64,000 nt of DNA from Streptomyces albiflavescens (GTDB lineage Bacteria; Actinomycetota; Actinomycetes; Streptomycetales; Streptomycetaceae). Below, one piece after another: positions 1 to 8,422 of this stretch (position 1 is its first letter; each line of letters begins with the position of its first letter). The position numbers were made by a program, and so were the translations under genes. Under the pieces are notes generated by a model. That model ran no database searches and was not told the origin of the DNA. It saw only the letters and a program-made list of their open reading frames with translations. The DNA lies in assembly GCF_014645835.1 (NCBI RefSeq), contig NZ_BMMM01000023.1, positions 2,490 to 66,489 of the forward strand, written 5' to 3'.

Positions 1-1287
1 CGCGAGACCCCGTAGCACCAGGCCGGACGCCGGCTTGGGGCCGAACGACGTCGACTTGCGGGGCATCGTGACGCCCTGGCGGGCGAGGTCGCGTACGACT
101 TCCTCGTGGACCGGGTGCATCAGGACGGCCGTGCCGCCGTCACGCTCCGCCTTCTCGACCGTGGCGGTGGTGTCGTGGATGTACGCGATGTGCTCGGGCG
201 AGTCCTCCGGGATGCCCCAGATGTGGTCGAGGAGCGTGGCGTGCAGGACCGTCGCGTCCAGGGTGCGCCAGGCCTCGGGGCGGTCGGCCGGGATCGTGCG
301 AGCGAGGAGGTCCTTGTCCGGGCGGTCGAGCAGATGGAACGTGCCGTCGCCGGCAAGGAGGAAGGCGTTTCCCTCGGCGGCCGCCAAGGAGAGGGCCCCC
401 AGGGCCTCGGAGAGCGGAAGGTCGAGGTGGCGTACCCGAAAGGAGTCCGTGAGGGCGGCCAGCGCCTCGGCGACCGGCAGCCGGTGCAGCAGGCGGTGGA
501 TCGCGCGGACGCGGAGCGGGAAGCGCACGGTGTCGACCAGGAGGACCAGGCCGTAGTCCCAGGGACTGGGAGACGGGTGCTCCGCGCGTAGACGCAGATA
601 TGTCGCCCAGCGATGGTGGCCGTCGGCGATGAGCGCCTGGTGTTGAAGGAGATCTGTCTGGATCTCGGCCAGCTCGGCCGGATCGGTGACCGCCCACAGG
701 CGGTGGCTGAAGCCGTCCTCCGTGGTCGTCGACAGCAGCGGCGTACGTTCGGCGGTGCGTTCGATGACGGCGGCCGTGCCGACCCGGGAACCGTTGCCTC
801 GATAGGTCAGCAGCAGGGGTTCGAGGTTGGCGCACGTCGCGCGCATCAGGGCCGCGCGGTCCGCGACGATGTGCGGCATCACGTCCTCGTGCGGGAGGAC
901 GACGGCGTCCGACGGCTCCGACAGGCGCAGAGCGCCGATGACGCCGCGTTGCAGTAGGTCGCCATCGCACTGCTCGTACACGTACAGGCCCGGCTCGGGA
1001 TCGGTCGTCAGGACGCCTTCCGACAGCCAGCGGCTCAAGGTTTCGGCCGCCTGTCGGTTGCGGGCGGTCGGGGTGCCGTCCTGGGGGAGGATCAGCCGGA
1101 CGATGTTGTGCGGGTCGGCGGATTCGAGTTCGAGCAGGCCGTCGGGCCGCACGATGACGTCATACGGCGGGGATGTCACGGCGGCCAGGCTGCCGACCCG
1201 GTCGGGGTCGTAGCGCAGGCCTCGGAACGCGGTCAGTTCGAGGCCGGTGCCCGCCGGTGTCTCCTCCTCGGGACCTGCATAGTTCAT
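1..1287 (-). CDS. DUF1015 family protein (3' end outside window)
   Basis: The frame is open from an ATG at 1287 to the first base of the window, giving 429 codons and no stop, so the C-terminus is missing. The protein begins MNYAGPEEETPAGTG and has the features I associate with the DUF1015 family: an early RYDP segment, a TSPPYDVI motif near residue 40, NIVRL, and an ADGHHR motif in the middle. The biochemical role of the family is not established, and I assign none. The start is chosen because a TACGAT -10-like hexamer lies exactly 6 nt upstream with no ribosome binding site, which suggests a leaderless transcript; an ATG at 1295 meets a stop after three codons. It is divergent from the HAD gene at 1360. 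Confidence 0.85.
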   Translation of the reverse strand, partial: MNYAGPEEETPAGTGLELTAFRGLRYDPDRVGSLAAVTSPPYDVIVRPDGLLELESADPHNIVRLILPQDGTPTARNRQAAETLSRWLSEGVLTTDPEPGLYVYEQCDGDLLQRGVIGALRLSEPSDAVVLPHEDVMPHIVADRAALMRATCANLEPLLLTYRGNGSRVGTAAVIERTAERTPLLSTTTEDGFSHRLWAVTDPAELAEIQTDLLQHQALIADGHHRWATYLRLRAEHPSPSPWDYGLVLLVDTVRFPLRVRAIHRLLHRLPVAEALAALTDSFRVRHLDLPLSEALGALSLAAAEGNAFLLAGDGTFHLLDRPDKDLLARTIPADRPEAWRTLDATVLHATLLDHIWGIPEDSPEHIAYIHDTTATVEKAERDGGTAVLMHPVHEEVVRDLARQGVTMPRKSTSFGPKPASGLVLRGLA

Positions 1288-1293
1288 TGATGC

Positions 1294-1299
1294 ATCGTA
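1294..1299 (-). promoter_or_regulatory. Candidate -10 element, leaderless DUF1015 gene
   Basis: TACGAT on the minus strand ends 6 nt before the ATG at 1287. No Shine-Dalgarno sequence is visible, which fits leaderless transcription. No clear -35 is seen. Confidence 0.4.
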
Positions 1300-1359
1300 A
1301 GTGTGTCAGTGGCATGCGCGATGATCGGGGGAAAGGGATCGAACGAGGAGCGATGTGCA

Positions 1360-2427
1360 ATGAGCCAGACCGTCAGGACGCGGCCCGAGGGCAGTGGTCA
1401 GGCCCTGAGCGAGGCGTACGACACGGCGCTGCTCGATCTGGACGGGGTGGTGTACGCGGGCGGCAACGCGATCGCCTACGCCGTGAAGTCCCTGGCCACG
1501 GCCCGCTCCGGCGGTATGCATCTCGCCTACGTCACAAATAACGCGCTGCGTACTCCGGACGTGGTAGCAGAGCACCTGACGGAGCTGGGGATACCGACAG
1601 AGGCCTCCGACGTCATCACCTCGGCGCAGGCTGCCGCCCGGCTCATCAGCGAGCAGGTACCCGCGGGCGCGCGCGTGCTGGTCGTCGGCGGGGAGGGGCT
1701 GCGGGTCGCGCTGCGCGAGCGCGGGCTCGAACCGGTCGAGTCGGCCGACGACGATCCGGCGGCGGTCGTCCAGGGGTTCGGCGGCGCCGACCTGGCCTGG
1801 GGGCGCTTCGCGGAGGCGTGCTACGCCATCGCGCGCGGGGTGCCATGGTTCGCCTCCAACACCGATCTGACGATCCCGAGCGCACGGGGGATCGCTCCGG
1901 GCAACGGCGCGGCGGTGGAGGTCGTCCGCATCGCCACAGGCGCCGAGCCGCAGGTGGCGGGCAAGCCGCTGCCCCCGATGCACCGCGAGACGATCCTGCG
2001 GACCGGGGCGAGGCGGCCGCTGGTGGTCGGCGACCGGCTGGACACGGACATCGAGGGCGCGTTCAACGGAGAGGTGGACTCGCTGCTCGTGCTCACCGGC
2101 GTGACGGACGGCGCGCAGCTCCTCGCGGCCCCGCCGCAGCACCGGCCGACGTACGTCGACGCGGATCTGCGCGGTCTGCTCACCGGGCAGCCGGAGGTCG
2201 TGGAGGCGGGCGACGGGTTCCGCTGCGGCGGCTGGACGGCGACGGCCGACGGCGTGGGGCTCCCCCCTGCTCGAGCGAAGTCGAGAGCTTGGGGGAGGCT
2301 GGAGCTGGAGGGTGACGGCGAGGCCCTCGACGGGCTGCGGGCGCTCTGCGCGGCGGCGTGGACGGCGGCCGGGGAGGGCACCTGCCAGTTGGACGGGGGG
2401 AAGGCGCTGGCGCGGCTGGGGCTTTGA
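1360..2427 (+). CDS. HAD-IIA family phosphatase (NagD/phosphoglycolate phosphatase-like)
   Basis: This 355-residue protein has the HAD nucleophile motif LLDLDGVVYAGG near residue 28, the YVTNNA motif II region, and a late VVGDRLDTDI motif that supplies acidic Mg ligands. The arrangement fits HAD-IIA enzymes that dephosphorylate small phosphorylated metabolites; the substrate cannot be read from sequence. The ATG at 1360 follows GAGGAG with 9 nt spacing, so the longer frame from 1303 is rejected. Oddly, bases 2261-2296 are a palindromic dispersed repeat translated in frame as a short extra segment (LPPARAKSRAWG) before the C-terminal domain, where the family normally has none that I recall. 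Confidence 0.85.
   Translation: MSQTVRTRPEGSGQALSEAYDTALLDLDGVVYAGGNAIAYAVKSLATARSGGMHLAYVTNNALRTPDVVAEHLTELGIPTEASDVITSAQAAARLISEQVPAGARVLVVGGEGLRVALRERGLEPVESADDDPAAVVQGFGGADLAWGRFAEACYAIARGVPWFASNTDLTIPSARGIAPGNGAAVEVVRIATGAEPQVAGKPLPPMHRETILRTGARRPLVVGDRLDTDIEGAFNGEVDSLLVLTGVTDGAQLLAAPPQHRPTYVDADLRGLLTGQPEVVEAGDGFRCGGWTATADGVGLPPARAKSRAWGRLELEGDGEALDGLRALCAAAWTAAGEGTCQLDGGKALARLGL
2261..2296. repeat. Dispersed palindromic repeat, copy 1 (inside HAD gene)
   Basis: The segment begins TCCCCC, contains CTCGAGCGAAG in the centre and ends GGGGGA, with imperfect self-complementarity. Related copies lie at 56022-56063 and 61022-61060. This copy is translated in frame within the HAD phosphatase. 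Confidence 0.7.
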
Positions 2428-2727
2428 GCACACCCGGATATCCGGCAACAGGCCTGTCGACGGCTCGTCGGCGACTGCTCGGGCACCCGGGCGGCTGGTC
2501 GGCGACGGCTCGGGCTCTTGGGCGACGCATCAGCGGCTGCTCGGCCACTCGGGCAGCTCGTCGGCGTGGGCTCGGACATTCGGGTGAGTCATCAGCGACG
2601 GCTCATCGCCGAGTGCTCGGGCACCCGGGCGACTCGTCAGCGACTGCTCCGGCCATCGACTCCTCACCAGTGACCCGCTCGGAGACTCGGTGGCTCATCA
2701 GCGGTGACGGGGCATCGGGCCGGAATG
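2428..2727. repeat. Gene-free stretch of degenerate tandem repeats
   Basis: About 300 bases between the HAD gene and the iron box hold loosely repeated blocks of the type GGCTCGTCGGCGACTGCTCG and CTCGGGCACCCGGGCG. The unit is about 30 bases and copies diverge strongly. Open frames here have repetitive composition, no plausible ribosome binding site and no recognisable domain, so I do not call a gene. Confidence 0.5.
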
Positions 2728-2746
2728 CGAGGGTAGGCTAACCTAA
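2728..2746 (+). promoter_or_regulatory. Iron box (DtxR/DmdR-type operator) overlapping promoter
   Basis: The 19 bases match the consensus TTAGGTTAGGCTAACCTAA at 16 positions, including an exact TAGGCTAACCTAA. A TAACCT -10-like hexamer at 2739-2744 lies inside the box, 6 nt before the GTG at 2751. Repressor binding with Fe2+ would therefore block the promoter directly. DmdR1/IdeR control of siderophore uptake genes is established in actinomycetes; binding here is inferred. Confidence 0.8.
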
Positions 2747-2750
2747 CCTC

Positions 2751-3794
2751 GTGTTGGTCGACAGTCCTCCCGAACAGCGCGCGGAGATCGCCCCCGCGCC
2801 CCCAACCCGCCGGGCGATACGTGCCTTTGGGCTCCTCGCGTCCGTGGGTGTCCTGGTGCTCGTCGCCCTGGCGAGTATCGCGATCGGTGCGAAGGCGCTG
2901 CCGCTGGACCAGGTCTGGCACGGCCTGTTCCACGACTCGGGGACGTACGCCGACGTCGTGGTCGCCGACCGGGTCTCCCGAACCGTCCTCGGGTTGCTGG
3001 TCGGCGCCGCGCTCGGCTTGTCCGGTGCGGTCCTCCAGGCGCTCACCCGCAATCCGCTGGCCGACCCCGGACTGCTCGGCATCAACGCGGGTGCGTCCGC
3101 CGCGGTCGTCACCGCCATCACGTACTTCGGCGTGACGAGTCTGAGCGGCTACGTCTGGTTCGCCTTCTTCGGGGCGGCGGCGGTCGGCGCCCTGGTCTGG
3201 TTCCTGGGCGGCAGCCGGGGTGCGACGCCGGTGCGGCTCGCGCTCGCGGGCACCGCGATCAGCGCCGCTCTCTACGGTTACCTCCAGGCCGTGATGATCA
3301 TGGACGACGCGGCGCTCGGCAAGATGCGCTTCTGGACCGTCGGTTCGCTGGCGTCGGCCACCGACACGACCATCAAGCAGGTCGTGCCGTTCCTCGCGGT
3401 CGGCACACTCGTCGCGTTGGCCCTCGCCCAGCCGCTGAACGCCGTGGCCATGGGCGACGACACCGCCCGCGCGCTGGGCGCCAACCTGAACCGCACCCGC
3501 GCGCTGTCCATGGCCGCCGCGACCGTGCTGTGCGGTGCCGCGACCGCCGCCTGCGGGCCGATCGTCTTCGTCGGGCTGATGGTCCCGCACGTCGTGCGGT
3601 CCTTCACCGGGCCCGACCTGCGCTGGATCCTGCCGTACGCCACCGTCCTGTCGCCCGTGCTGCTGCTCGGCGCCGATGTGCTCGGGCGGATGGTCGCCCG
3701 GCCCGCGGAGCTGCAGGTCGGCATCGTCACCGCGGTCCTGGGCGGCCCGGTCTTCATCTATCTCGTACGACGGCGGAGGACGGCGCAGCTGTGA
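2751..3794 (+). CDS. FecCD-family iron-siderophore ABC transporter permease
   Basis: A 347-residue polytopic membrane protein of the FecCD/BtuC type. It has the family landmarks RVSRTVLGLLVGAALGLSGAVLQ, then NPLADPGLLGI, and near the C-terminus GPIVFVGLMVPHVVR. About ten hydrophobic segments are visible. It would form one half of an inner-membrane channel importing Fe3+-siderophore. The GTG at 2751 is chosen because no ribosome binding site exists upstream and a -10-like element lies 6 nt before it, so the transcript is probably leaderless. It is the first gene of a three-gene operon and overlaps the next by 4 bases. Iron repression through the box at 2728 is expected. Confidence 0.9.
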   Translation: MLVDSPPEQRAEIAPAPPTRRAIRAFGLLASVGVLVLVALASIAIGAKALPLDQVWHGLFHDSGTYADVVVADRVSRTVLGLLVGAALGLSGAVLQALTRNPLADPGLLGINAGASAAVVTAITYFGVTSLSGYVWFAFFGAAAVGALVWFLGGSRGATPVRLALAGTAISAALYGYLQAVMIMDDAALGKMRFWTVGSLASATDTTIKQVVPFLAVGTLVALALAQPLNAVAMGDDTARALGANLNRTRALSMAAATVLCGAATAACGPIVFVGLMVPHVVRSFTGPDLRWILPYATVLSPVLLLGADVLGRMVARPAELQVGIVTAVLGGPVFIYLVRRRRTAQL

Positions 3795-4858
3795 CCACAC
3801 GGACGACCACAGGTAAGCCGGCCCCCGTCACTCGGTCGGTCCGCACACCCGGCGGTCTCTCCGTCCGGCTCGACGTCCGGGCGTTCACCGTCGTCGTGCT
3901 GCTGCTGGTGGCCGCGCTCGCCGCCAGTGTGGTGCTGATCGGCACCGGCGACTTCCCGATCCCGGCCGTCGACGTCCTCAAGACGCTGGTCGGCGACGGC
4001 AGTGCGAGCCAGGAGTTCATCGTCAACGACCTGCGGCTGCCGCGGGTTCTCGTCGGGCTGCTCGTGGGGGCCTCGCTCGGTCTCGGAGGGGCGCTCTTCC
4101 AGTCCATCTCCCGCAATCCGCTGGGCAGTCCGGACGTGCTCGGCCTGGGGCAGGGCTCGACGGCCGGCGCGCTCGTGATGATCGTGTTGTTCTCGGGGAG
4201 CGCCAACCAGGTCGCCCTCGGGGCGCTCGTCGGCGGCCTCATGACCGGACTCGCCATCTATCTGCTCGCCTGGAAGCGGGGTGTGCACGGTTATCGGCTG
4301 GTCCTTGTCGGTATCGGTGTCTCCGCGATCGTCACGGCGGTCAACGGCTATCTGCTCACCAAGGCCGACATCGTCGACGCGGCCCGCGCGGTCGTCTGGA
4401 TGACCGGCTCGCTCAACGGCCGTGACTGGGAGCAGGTCTGGCCGCTGCTCGTCATGTGCGCCGTCCTCGTGCCGCTCGTCCTGGGCCATGCGCGGGGGCT
4501 GCGCATGATGGAGATGGGCGACGACGTCTCGTACGCCCTCGGAGTGCGGGTCGAGCGGACGCGGCTGCTGCTGATGCTGGCCGCGGTGCTGCTCACCGCG
4601 GGCGCCACCGCCGCCGCGGGTCCCGTCGGCTTCGTGGCGCTCACCGCGCCGCAGCTGGCCCGGCGGCTGACCCGGTCGCCCGGACCGAACCTGGTGCCGT
4701 CGATGTGCATGGGCGCGACCCTGCTGATCGTCGCGGACTGGGCCTCCCAGCGGGCCTTCGGCGCCGACCAGTTGCCCGTAGGCGTCGTGACCGGAGTCCT
4801 GGGCGGGGTCTATCTGCTGTGGCTCCTTGTCACCGAGCGCAAGGCAGGCCGGATTTGA
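3791..4858 (+). CDS. FecCD-family iron-siderophore ABC transporter permease (second subunit)
   Basis: A 355-residue second FecCD permease with the landmarks LRLPRVLVGLLVGASLGLGG, NPLGSPDVLGLGQG and AAGPVGFVALTAPQLARRL. The GTG at 3791 overlaps the preceding stop as GTGA; a longer frame from 3530 would overlap the first permease by over 260 bases and is rejected. The N-terminal 30 residues are polar and lie before the first membrane segment. It is expected to pair with the permease encoded at 2751 as a heterodimer and to be energised by the ATPase encoded at 4882. Confidence 0.9.
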   Translation: MTTRTTTGKPAPVTRSVRTPGGLSVRLDVRAFTVVVLLLVAALAASVVLIGTGDFPIPAVDVLKTLVGDGSASQEFIVNDLRLPRVLVGLLVGASLGLGGALFQSISRNPLGSPDVLGLGQGSTAGALVMIVLFSGSANQVALGALVGGLMTGLAIYLLAWKRGVHGYRLVLVGIGVSAIVTAVNGYLLTKADIVDAARAVVWMTGSLNGRDWEQVWPLLVMCAVLVPLVLGHARGLRMMEMGDDVSYALGVRVERTRLLLMLAAVLLTAGATAAAGPVGFVALTAPQLARRLTRSPGPNLVPSMCMGATLLIVADWASQRAFGADQLPVGVVTGVLGGVYLLWLLVTERKAGRI

Positions 4859-4881
4859 ACACCAAGAGGAGCGCTACGACT

Positions 4882-5751
4882 GTGAACCGCCTGTCCGCCG
4901 ACAACGTCACTCTCGGCTACGACCAGCGCGTCATCGCGGAGAAGTTGTCGGTGGAGATCCCCGACAACTCCTTCACCGTGATCGTCGGCCCGAACGCCTG
5001 CGGCAAGTCCACGCTGCTACGTGCCCTGTCGCGGATGCTGAAGCCCTCCGAGGGGAGGGTGCTGCTCGATGGGCAGGTCATCCAGTCGATGCCGGCCAAG
5101 AAGGTGGCCCGCACGCTCGGACTGCTGCCGCAGTCGTCGATCGCGCCGGACGGGATCACGGTCGGCGACCTCGTCGGCCGGGGCCGCTATCCGCACCAGG
5201 GGCTGCTGCGCCAGTGGTCGACGGAGGACGAGCGGGTGGTGCGGGAGTCGATGGCCTCGACCGGGGTCGCCGAGCTCGCCGATCGCTATGTCGACGAATT
5301 GTCGGGCGGTCAGCGGCAACGCGTGTGGATCGCGATGGCTCTCGCCCAGCAGACCCCGCTGCTGCTCCTGGACGAGCCGACGACGTATCTCGACATCCAG
5401 CACCAGATCGACGTGCTCGACCTGTGTGCGGAGCTTCATGAGCAGCAGGGGCGGACGCTGGTCGCGGTCCTGCACGACCTCAATCACGCCGCCCGGTACG
5501 CCACCCACCTCATTGCCCTGCGCGACGGAGAGGTCATCGCCGAGGGCGCGCCGAACGACATCGTCACGGCCGAACTGGTCGAGCGGGTCTTCGGCCTGCG
5601 CTGCCAGGTCATCGACGACCCGGAGACGGGGACGCCGCTGGTGGTGCCGGCGGCACGCAAGGCGCGTGCGGCCGCCTCGATATCGGCTGTATCGGCAGCG
5701 TCGTCATCAGCTGTATCCGGATCGGCCGTATCGGCTACAGAAGGGTCCTGA
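4882..5751 (+). CDS. Iron-siderophore ABC transporter ATP-binding protein (FepC/FecE type)
   Basis: A 289-residue ABC ATPase: Walker A GPNACGKST at residues 36-44, a Q-loop region near LLPQSS, signature LSGGQRQRVWIAMAL, Walker B LLLLDEPTTYLD and the switch histidine in AVLHDLNHA. The GPNACGKST variant is typical of the FepC subfamily. The GTG at 4882 follows AAGAGGAG about 11 nt upstream; a TTG at 4855 that overlaps the previous stop is the alternative. The tail after the conserved domain is a low-complexity Ser/Ala/Val stretch built from repeats of a TATCGGCTGTATC-like unit. No binding-protein gene follows, so the substrate-binding lipoprotein must be encoded elsewhere. Confidence 0.9.
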   Translation: MNRLSADNVTLGYDQRVIAEKLSVEIPDNSFTVIVGPNACGKSTLLRALSRMLKPSEGRVLLDGQVIQSMPAKKVARTLGLLPQSSIAPDGITVGDLVGRGRYPHQGLLRQWSTEDERVVRESMASTGVAELADRYVDELSGGQRQRVWIAMALAQQTPLLLLDEPTTYLDIQHQIDVLDLCAELHEQQGRTLVAVLHDLNHAARYATHLIALRDGEVIAEGAPNDIVTAELVERVFGLRCQVIDDPETGTPLVVPAARKARAAASISAVSAASSSAVSGSAVSATEGS

Positions 5752-6082
5752 GGCGGAACAGGTCCCGCAGGCCCGCCTCAAGCTTCACCCGGCCCGAGCC
5801 CCAGGCCTTCGCGAAGTTCAGGTCGCCGTTCACCATCGAGACCAGGTCGTCGCCCTTCATCGTGAGCCGGATCTGGGCCTTCTCGAGGGGCGGGCCCTGG
5901 AGCGTGTCGACCACCTCGATCCGGCCGTCCTTGAGCCGGCCCACGAAGGTGATGTCCAGGTCGGTGATACGGCAGCTCAGCGAGCGGTCCAGGGCCGCAG
6001 CGCTGCGTACGTCCCCTTCGGCGCCCGCAAGGTTGTCCGAGAGCTTGTCGAGTGCGGTGCGGCACTCCTCAATCGTCGCCAT
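5735..6082 (-). CDS. SCP2 sterol-binding domain-like protein
   Basis: A 115-residue protein, MATIEECRTALDKLSDNLA to RDLFRLRTLL. It shows the alternating pattern of the SCP2 fold: an RITDLDITFVGRLKDG strand region, then LTMKGDDLVSMVNGDLNFAKAWGSGRVKLEAG. SCP2 domains bind lipids or other hydrophobic ligands; the ligand is unknown here. The 3' end overlaps the end of the ABC ATPase gene on the other strand by 17 bases. The ATG at 6082 is preceded by TACCGT 8 nt upstream and no ribosome binding site, so a leaderless start is possible. It is divergent from the gene at 6125 with only 42 bases between. Confidence 0.75.
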   Translation of the reverse strand: MATIEECRTALDKLSDNLAGAEGDVRSAAALDRSLSCRITDLDITFVGRLKDGRIEVVDTLQGPPLEKAQIRLTMKGDDLVSMVNGDLNFAKAWGSGRVKLEAGLRDLFRLRTLL

Positions 6083-6090
6083 CGTGATCG

Positions 6091-6118
6091 ACGGTACCGC
6101 AGCGCTTCGCGGTAGCGT
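6091..6118. promoter_or_regulatory. Divergent leaderless promoters
   Basis: TACCGT on the minus strand (6091-6096) lies 8 nt before the ATG at 6082, and TAGCGT on the plus strand (6113-6118) lies 6 nt before the ATG at 6125. Neither gene has a Shine-Dalgarno sequence. Confidence 0.4.
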
Positions 6119-6124
6119 CGGGGC

Positions 6125-6541
6125 ATGAGCGACTCATCGCCGGAGACCGAAGTCCGGCAGGACGTGCGGGCACCGGAGCCCGGCATTTCCTCCGGACCGG
6201 ACGCCGGGCCCGTGGCCGGACCCGGACCCGAGACCGGGCCCGTGTACGAACTCGAACCCGGGGCCGGGCCGGGGCCGGACGGTGAGCCGGGCGCCGGGCT
6301 CACGATCGAACCCTCGTACGACCCCGCCGCCCCTGCTCCACTCAACCTGGACCGGACCCCCACCGGCAACGCCGATGTCGACGCCCAGCTCGACCGGCTG
6401 GCCGATGCCGACCACCTCGCCACGGACGGACACGTCGAGGTGTACGAGGATGTACATCGGGGGCTGCGCGACGCGCTCACCGCGCTCGACGCCCGCCCGG
6501 GACCTCCGGCGCCCCCCGCACCGTACGACCGCAGGAGCTGA
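6125..6541 (+). CDS. Conserved hypothetical protein upstream of tlyA
   Basis: A 138-residue protein. Residues 1-70 are low complexity, dominated by Gly-Pro-Glu-Ala runs. The C-terminal half (LDRTPTGNADVDAQLDRLADADHLATDGHVEVYEDVHRGLRDAL, described here as one acidic amphipathic segment from about residue 77) looks helical. No enzyme motif is visible. It is the first gene of a run continuing with tlyA after 7 bases, so it is co-transcribed with translation and NAD metabolism genes. I recognise it only as a protein that commonly precedes tlyA in Streptomyces and assign no function. Confidence 0.7.
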   Translation: MSDSSPETEVRQDVRAPEPGISSGPDAGPVAGPGPETGPVYELEPGAGPGPDGEPGAGLTIEPSYDPAAPAPLNLDRTPTGNADVDAQLDRLADADHLATDGHVEVYEDVHRGLRDALTALDARPGPPAPPAPYDRRS

Positions 6542-6548
6542 ACCGAAC

Positions 6549-7364
6549 GTGGCAGGAGTGGCACGACGCCGCCTCGACGCCGAGCTGGTCCGCCGGAAGC
6601 TCGCCCGCTCGCGCGAGCACGCCAGCCAGCTGATCGCCGCGGGACGGGTCACCGTCGGCAAGACCCTCGCGACCAAGCCCGCCACGCAGGTGGAGACCGC
6701 GGCCGCGATCGTGGTCACCCAGGACGACAGCGACCCCGACTACGTCTCGCGCGGCGGGCACAAGCTCGCGGGTGCCCTGGCGGCCTTCGTGCCCCAGGGG
6801 CTGAAGGTCGAGGGCCGGCGCGCGCTGGACGCCGGAGCGTCCACCGGAGGCTTCACCGACGTACTGCTGCGCTCGGGCGCCGCCCATGTCGTCGCCGTGG
6901 ACGTCGGTTACGGACAACTCGCCTGGTCTCTGCAGAGCGATGAACGCGTCACCGTCAAGGACCGTACGAACGTACGCGAGTTGACGTTGGAGGCGATCGA
7001 TGGGGAGCCCGTGGATCTTGTCGTCGGGGATCTGTCCTTCATCCCGCTCGGACTGGTGCTGCCCGCTCTGGTGCGGTGCGCGGCGCCGGATGCCGACCTG
7101 GTGATGATGGTGAAGCCGCAGTTCGAGGTGGGGAAGGAACGGTTGGGGAGCGGCGGTGTCGTACGCAGCCCCGAACTGCGCGCGGAGGCTGTGCGCGGAG
7201 TGGCCGGACGAGCCCGGGAACTGGGGCTCGGAGTGCAGGGTGTGACCGCAAGCCCGTTGCCCGGACCCTCGGGCAACGTCGAGTACTTTCTGTGGCTGCG
7301 TGCCGGGGCACCCGAACTCGACCCGGCCGACGTTGACCGTGCAGTGGCGGAGGGGCCGCGTTGA
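6549..7364 (+). CDS. tlyA: TlyA family rRNA 2'-O-methyltransferase
   Basis: A 271-residue protein, the usual TlyA length. The N-terminal 60 residues form an S4 RNA-binding domain (LDAELVRRKLARSREHASQL and GRVTVGK). The rest is an FtsJ-like Rossmann methyltransferase with the SAM motif LDAGASTGGFTDVLL near residue 95, plus VVGDLSFIPL and MVKPQFEVG. TlyA methylates 16S and 23S rRNA ribose 2'-OH groups, which in mycobacteria confers capreomycin sensitivity. The GTG at 6549 follows AGGAG with 11 nt spacing; the longer frame from 6282 runs through the previous gene. The stop overlaps the TTG start of nadK as TTGA. Confidence 0.92.
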   Translation: MAGVARRRLDAELVRRKLARSREHASQLIAAGRVTVGKTLATKPATQVETAAAIVVTQDDSDPDYVSRGGHKLAGALAAFVPQGLKVEGRRALDAGASTGGFTDVLLRSGAAHVVAVDVGYGQLAWSLQSDERVTVKDRTNVRELTLEAIDGEPVDLVVGDLSFIPLGLVLPALVRCAAPDADLVMMVKPQFEVGKERLGSGGVVRSPELRAEAVRGVAGRARELGLGVQGVTASPLPGPSGNVEYFLWLRAGAPELDPADVDRAVAEGPR

Positions 7365-8266
7365 CACAGACCCGAGCTCGTACTGTTTTCCTGCTGGCCC
7401 ACACCGGGCGGCCGGCAGCCATCCGCAGCGCCGAGTTGGTCGTCCAGGGGCTGCTGCGCTCCGGGATCGGCGTACGGGTCCTGGAGGCGGAGGCGGCCGA
7501 CCTGCCGCTACCGGGCGAGGTGGAGCTGGTCAAGGAGGCGACTCCCCAGTGCCTTGACAGCTGCGAACTGCTGATCGTGCTGGGCGGTGACGGCACGCTG
7601 CTGCGCGGCGCCGAGTTCGCCCGCGCCTCCGGGGTGCCGATGCTCGGCGTCAACCTCGGCCGCGTCGGCTTCCTCGCGGAGGCCGAGCGCGACGACCTCG
7701 ACAAGGTGGTCGACCGGGTCGTCACCAAGGCCTACGAGGTCGAGGAGCGCATGACCGTCGACGTCGTCGTGCACCAGAACGGCGACATCGTGCACACCGA
7801 CTGGGCGCTGAACGAGGCGGCCGTGCAGAAGGTGTCCGCCGAGAGGCTCCTCGAAGTGGTGCTGGAGATCGACGGGCGACCGGTGACGGGCTTCGGCTGC
7901 GACGGCATCGTCTGCGCGACCCCGACCGGCTCGACGGCGTACGCCTTCTCCGCGGGCGGGCCCGTGGTGTGGCCGGAGGTCGAGGCGCTGCTCATGGTGC
8001 CGATCAGTGCGCACGCGCTCTTCGCCAAGCCGTTGGTGACGTCGCCGGACTCCGTGCTCGCGGTGGAGGTGCTGCCGCACATTCCGCCGGGTGTGCTGTG
8101 GTGCGACGGGCGGCGGACGCTGGAGCTGCCGCCGGGGGCGCGGGTGGAGGTGCGGCGGGGGGCTGTGCCGGTGCGGCTGGCCCGACTGCACCACGCGTCG
8201 TTCACCGATCGGTTGGTGGCGAAGTTCGCGCTGCCGGTTTCCGGGTGGCGCGGGGCGCCGCACTAG
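7361..8266 (+). CDS. nadK: NAD kinase
   Basis: A 301-residue protein with the NAD kinase hallmarks: GGDGTLLRGAEFARASGVPMLGVNLGRVGFLAE (GGDGT phosphate-binding motif near residue 70, NLGRVGFL following) and GFGCDGIVCATPTGSTAYAFSAGGP, which carries the catalytic and nucleotide-contacting residues. It phosphorylates NAD+ to NADP+ in the cytoplasm. Translation starts at a TTG overlapping the tlyA stop (TTGA), implying coupling. A 10-bp perfect hairpin 55 bases downstream separates it partly from recN. Confidence 0.93.
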   Translation: MTQTRARTVFLLAHTGRPAAIRSAELVVQGLLRSGIGVRVLEAEAADLPLPGEVELVKEATPQCLDSCELLIVLGGDGTLLRGAEFARASGVPMLGVNLGRVGFLAEAERDDLDKVVDRVVTKAYEVEERMTVDVVVHQNGDIVHTDWALNEAAVQKVSAERLLEVVLEIDGRPVTGFGCDGIVCATPTGSTAYAFSAGGPVVWPEVEALLMVPISAHALFAKPLVTSPDSVLAVEVLPHIPPGVLWCDGRRTLELPPGARVEVRRGAVPVRLARLHHASFTDRLVAKFALPVSGWRGAPH

Positions 8267-8321
8267 ACGGCGGGGCGCCGCACCAGACGTACGACGGCTT
8301 GTACGGCAGCCCACTCCCGCG

Positions 8322-8355
8322 GGTGACAAGGGCCTCTTTGTGGGGCCTTGTCACC
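8322..8355 (+). terminator. Hairpin between nadK and recN
   Basis: GGTGACAAGG at 8322-8331 pairs perfectly with CCTTGTCACC at 8346-8355 across a 14-base loop. There is no T-run, so it may attenuate rather than fully terminate read-through into recN. Confidence 0.5.
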
Positions 8356-8422
8356 TGCGCCTTCGCTGCGGCGAGGCGGGGCCCGTCGCACAGCCGGGTC
8401 CCGACCTCGTAAGGTCGTGTCC

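Noticed and set aside
2358..2741. Small plus-strand gene before the iron box
   Set aside because: The frame lies in degenerate tandem repeats, starts inside the HAD gene, ends in the iron box and lacks a ribosome binding site.
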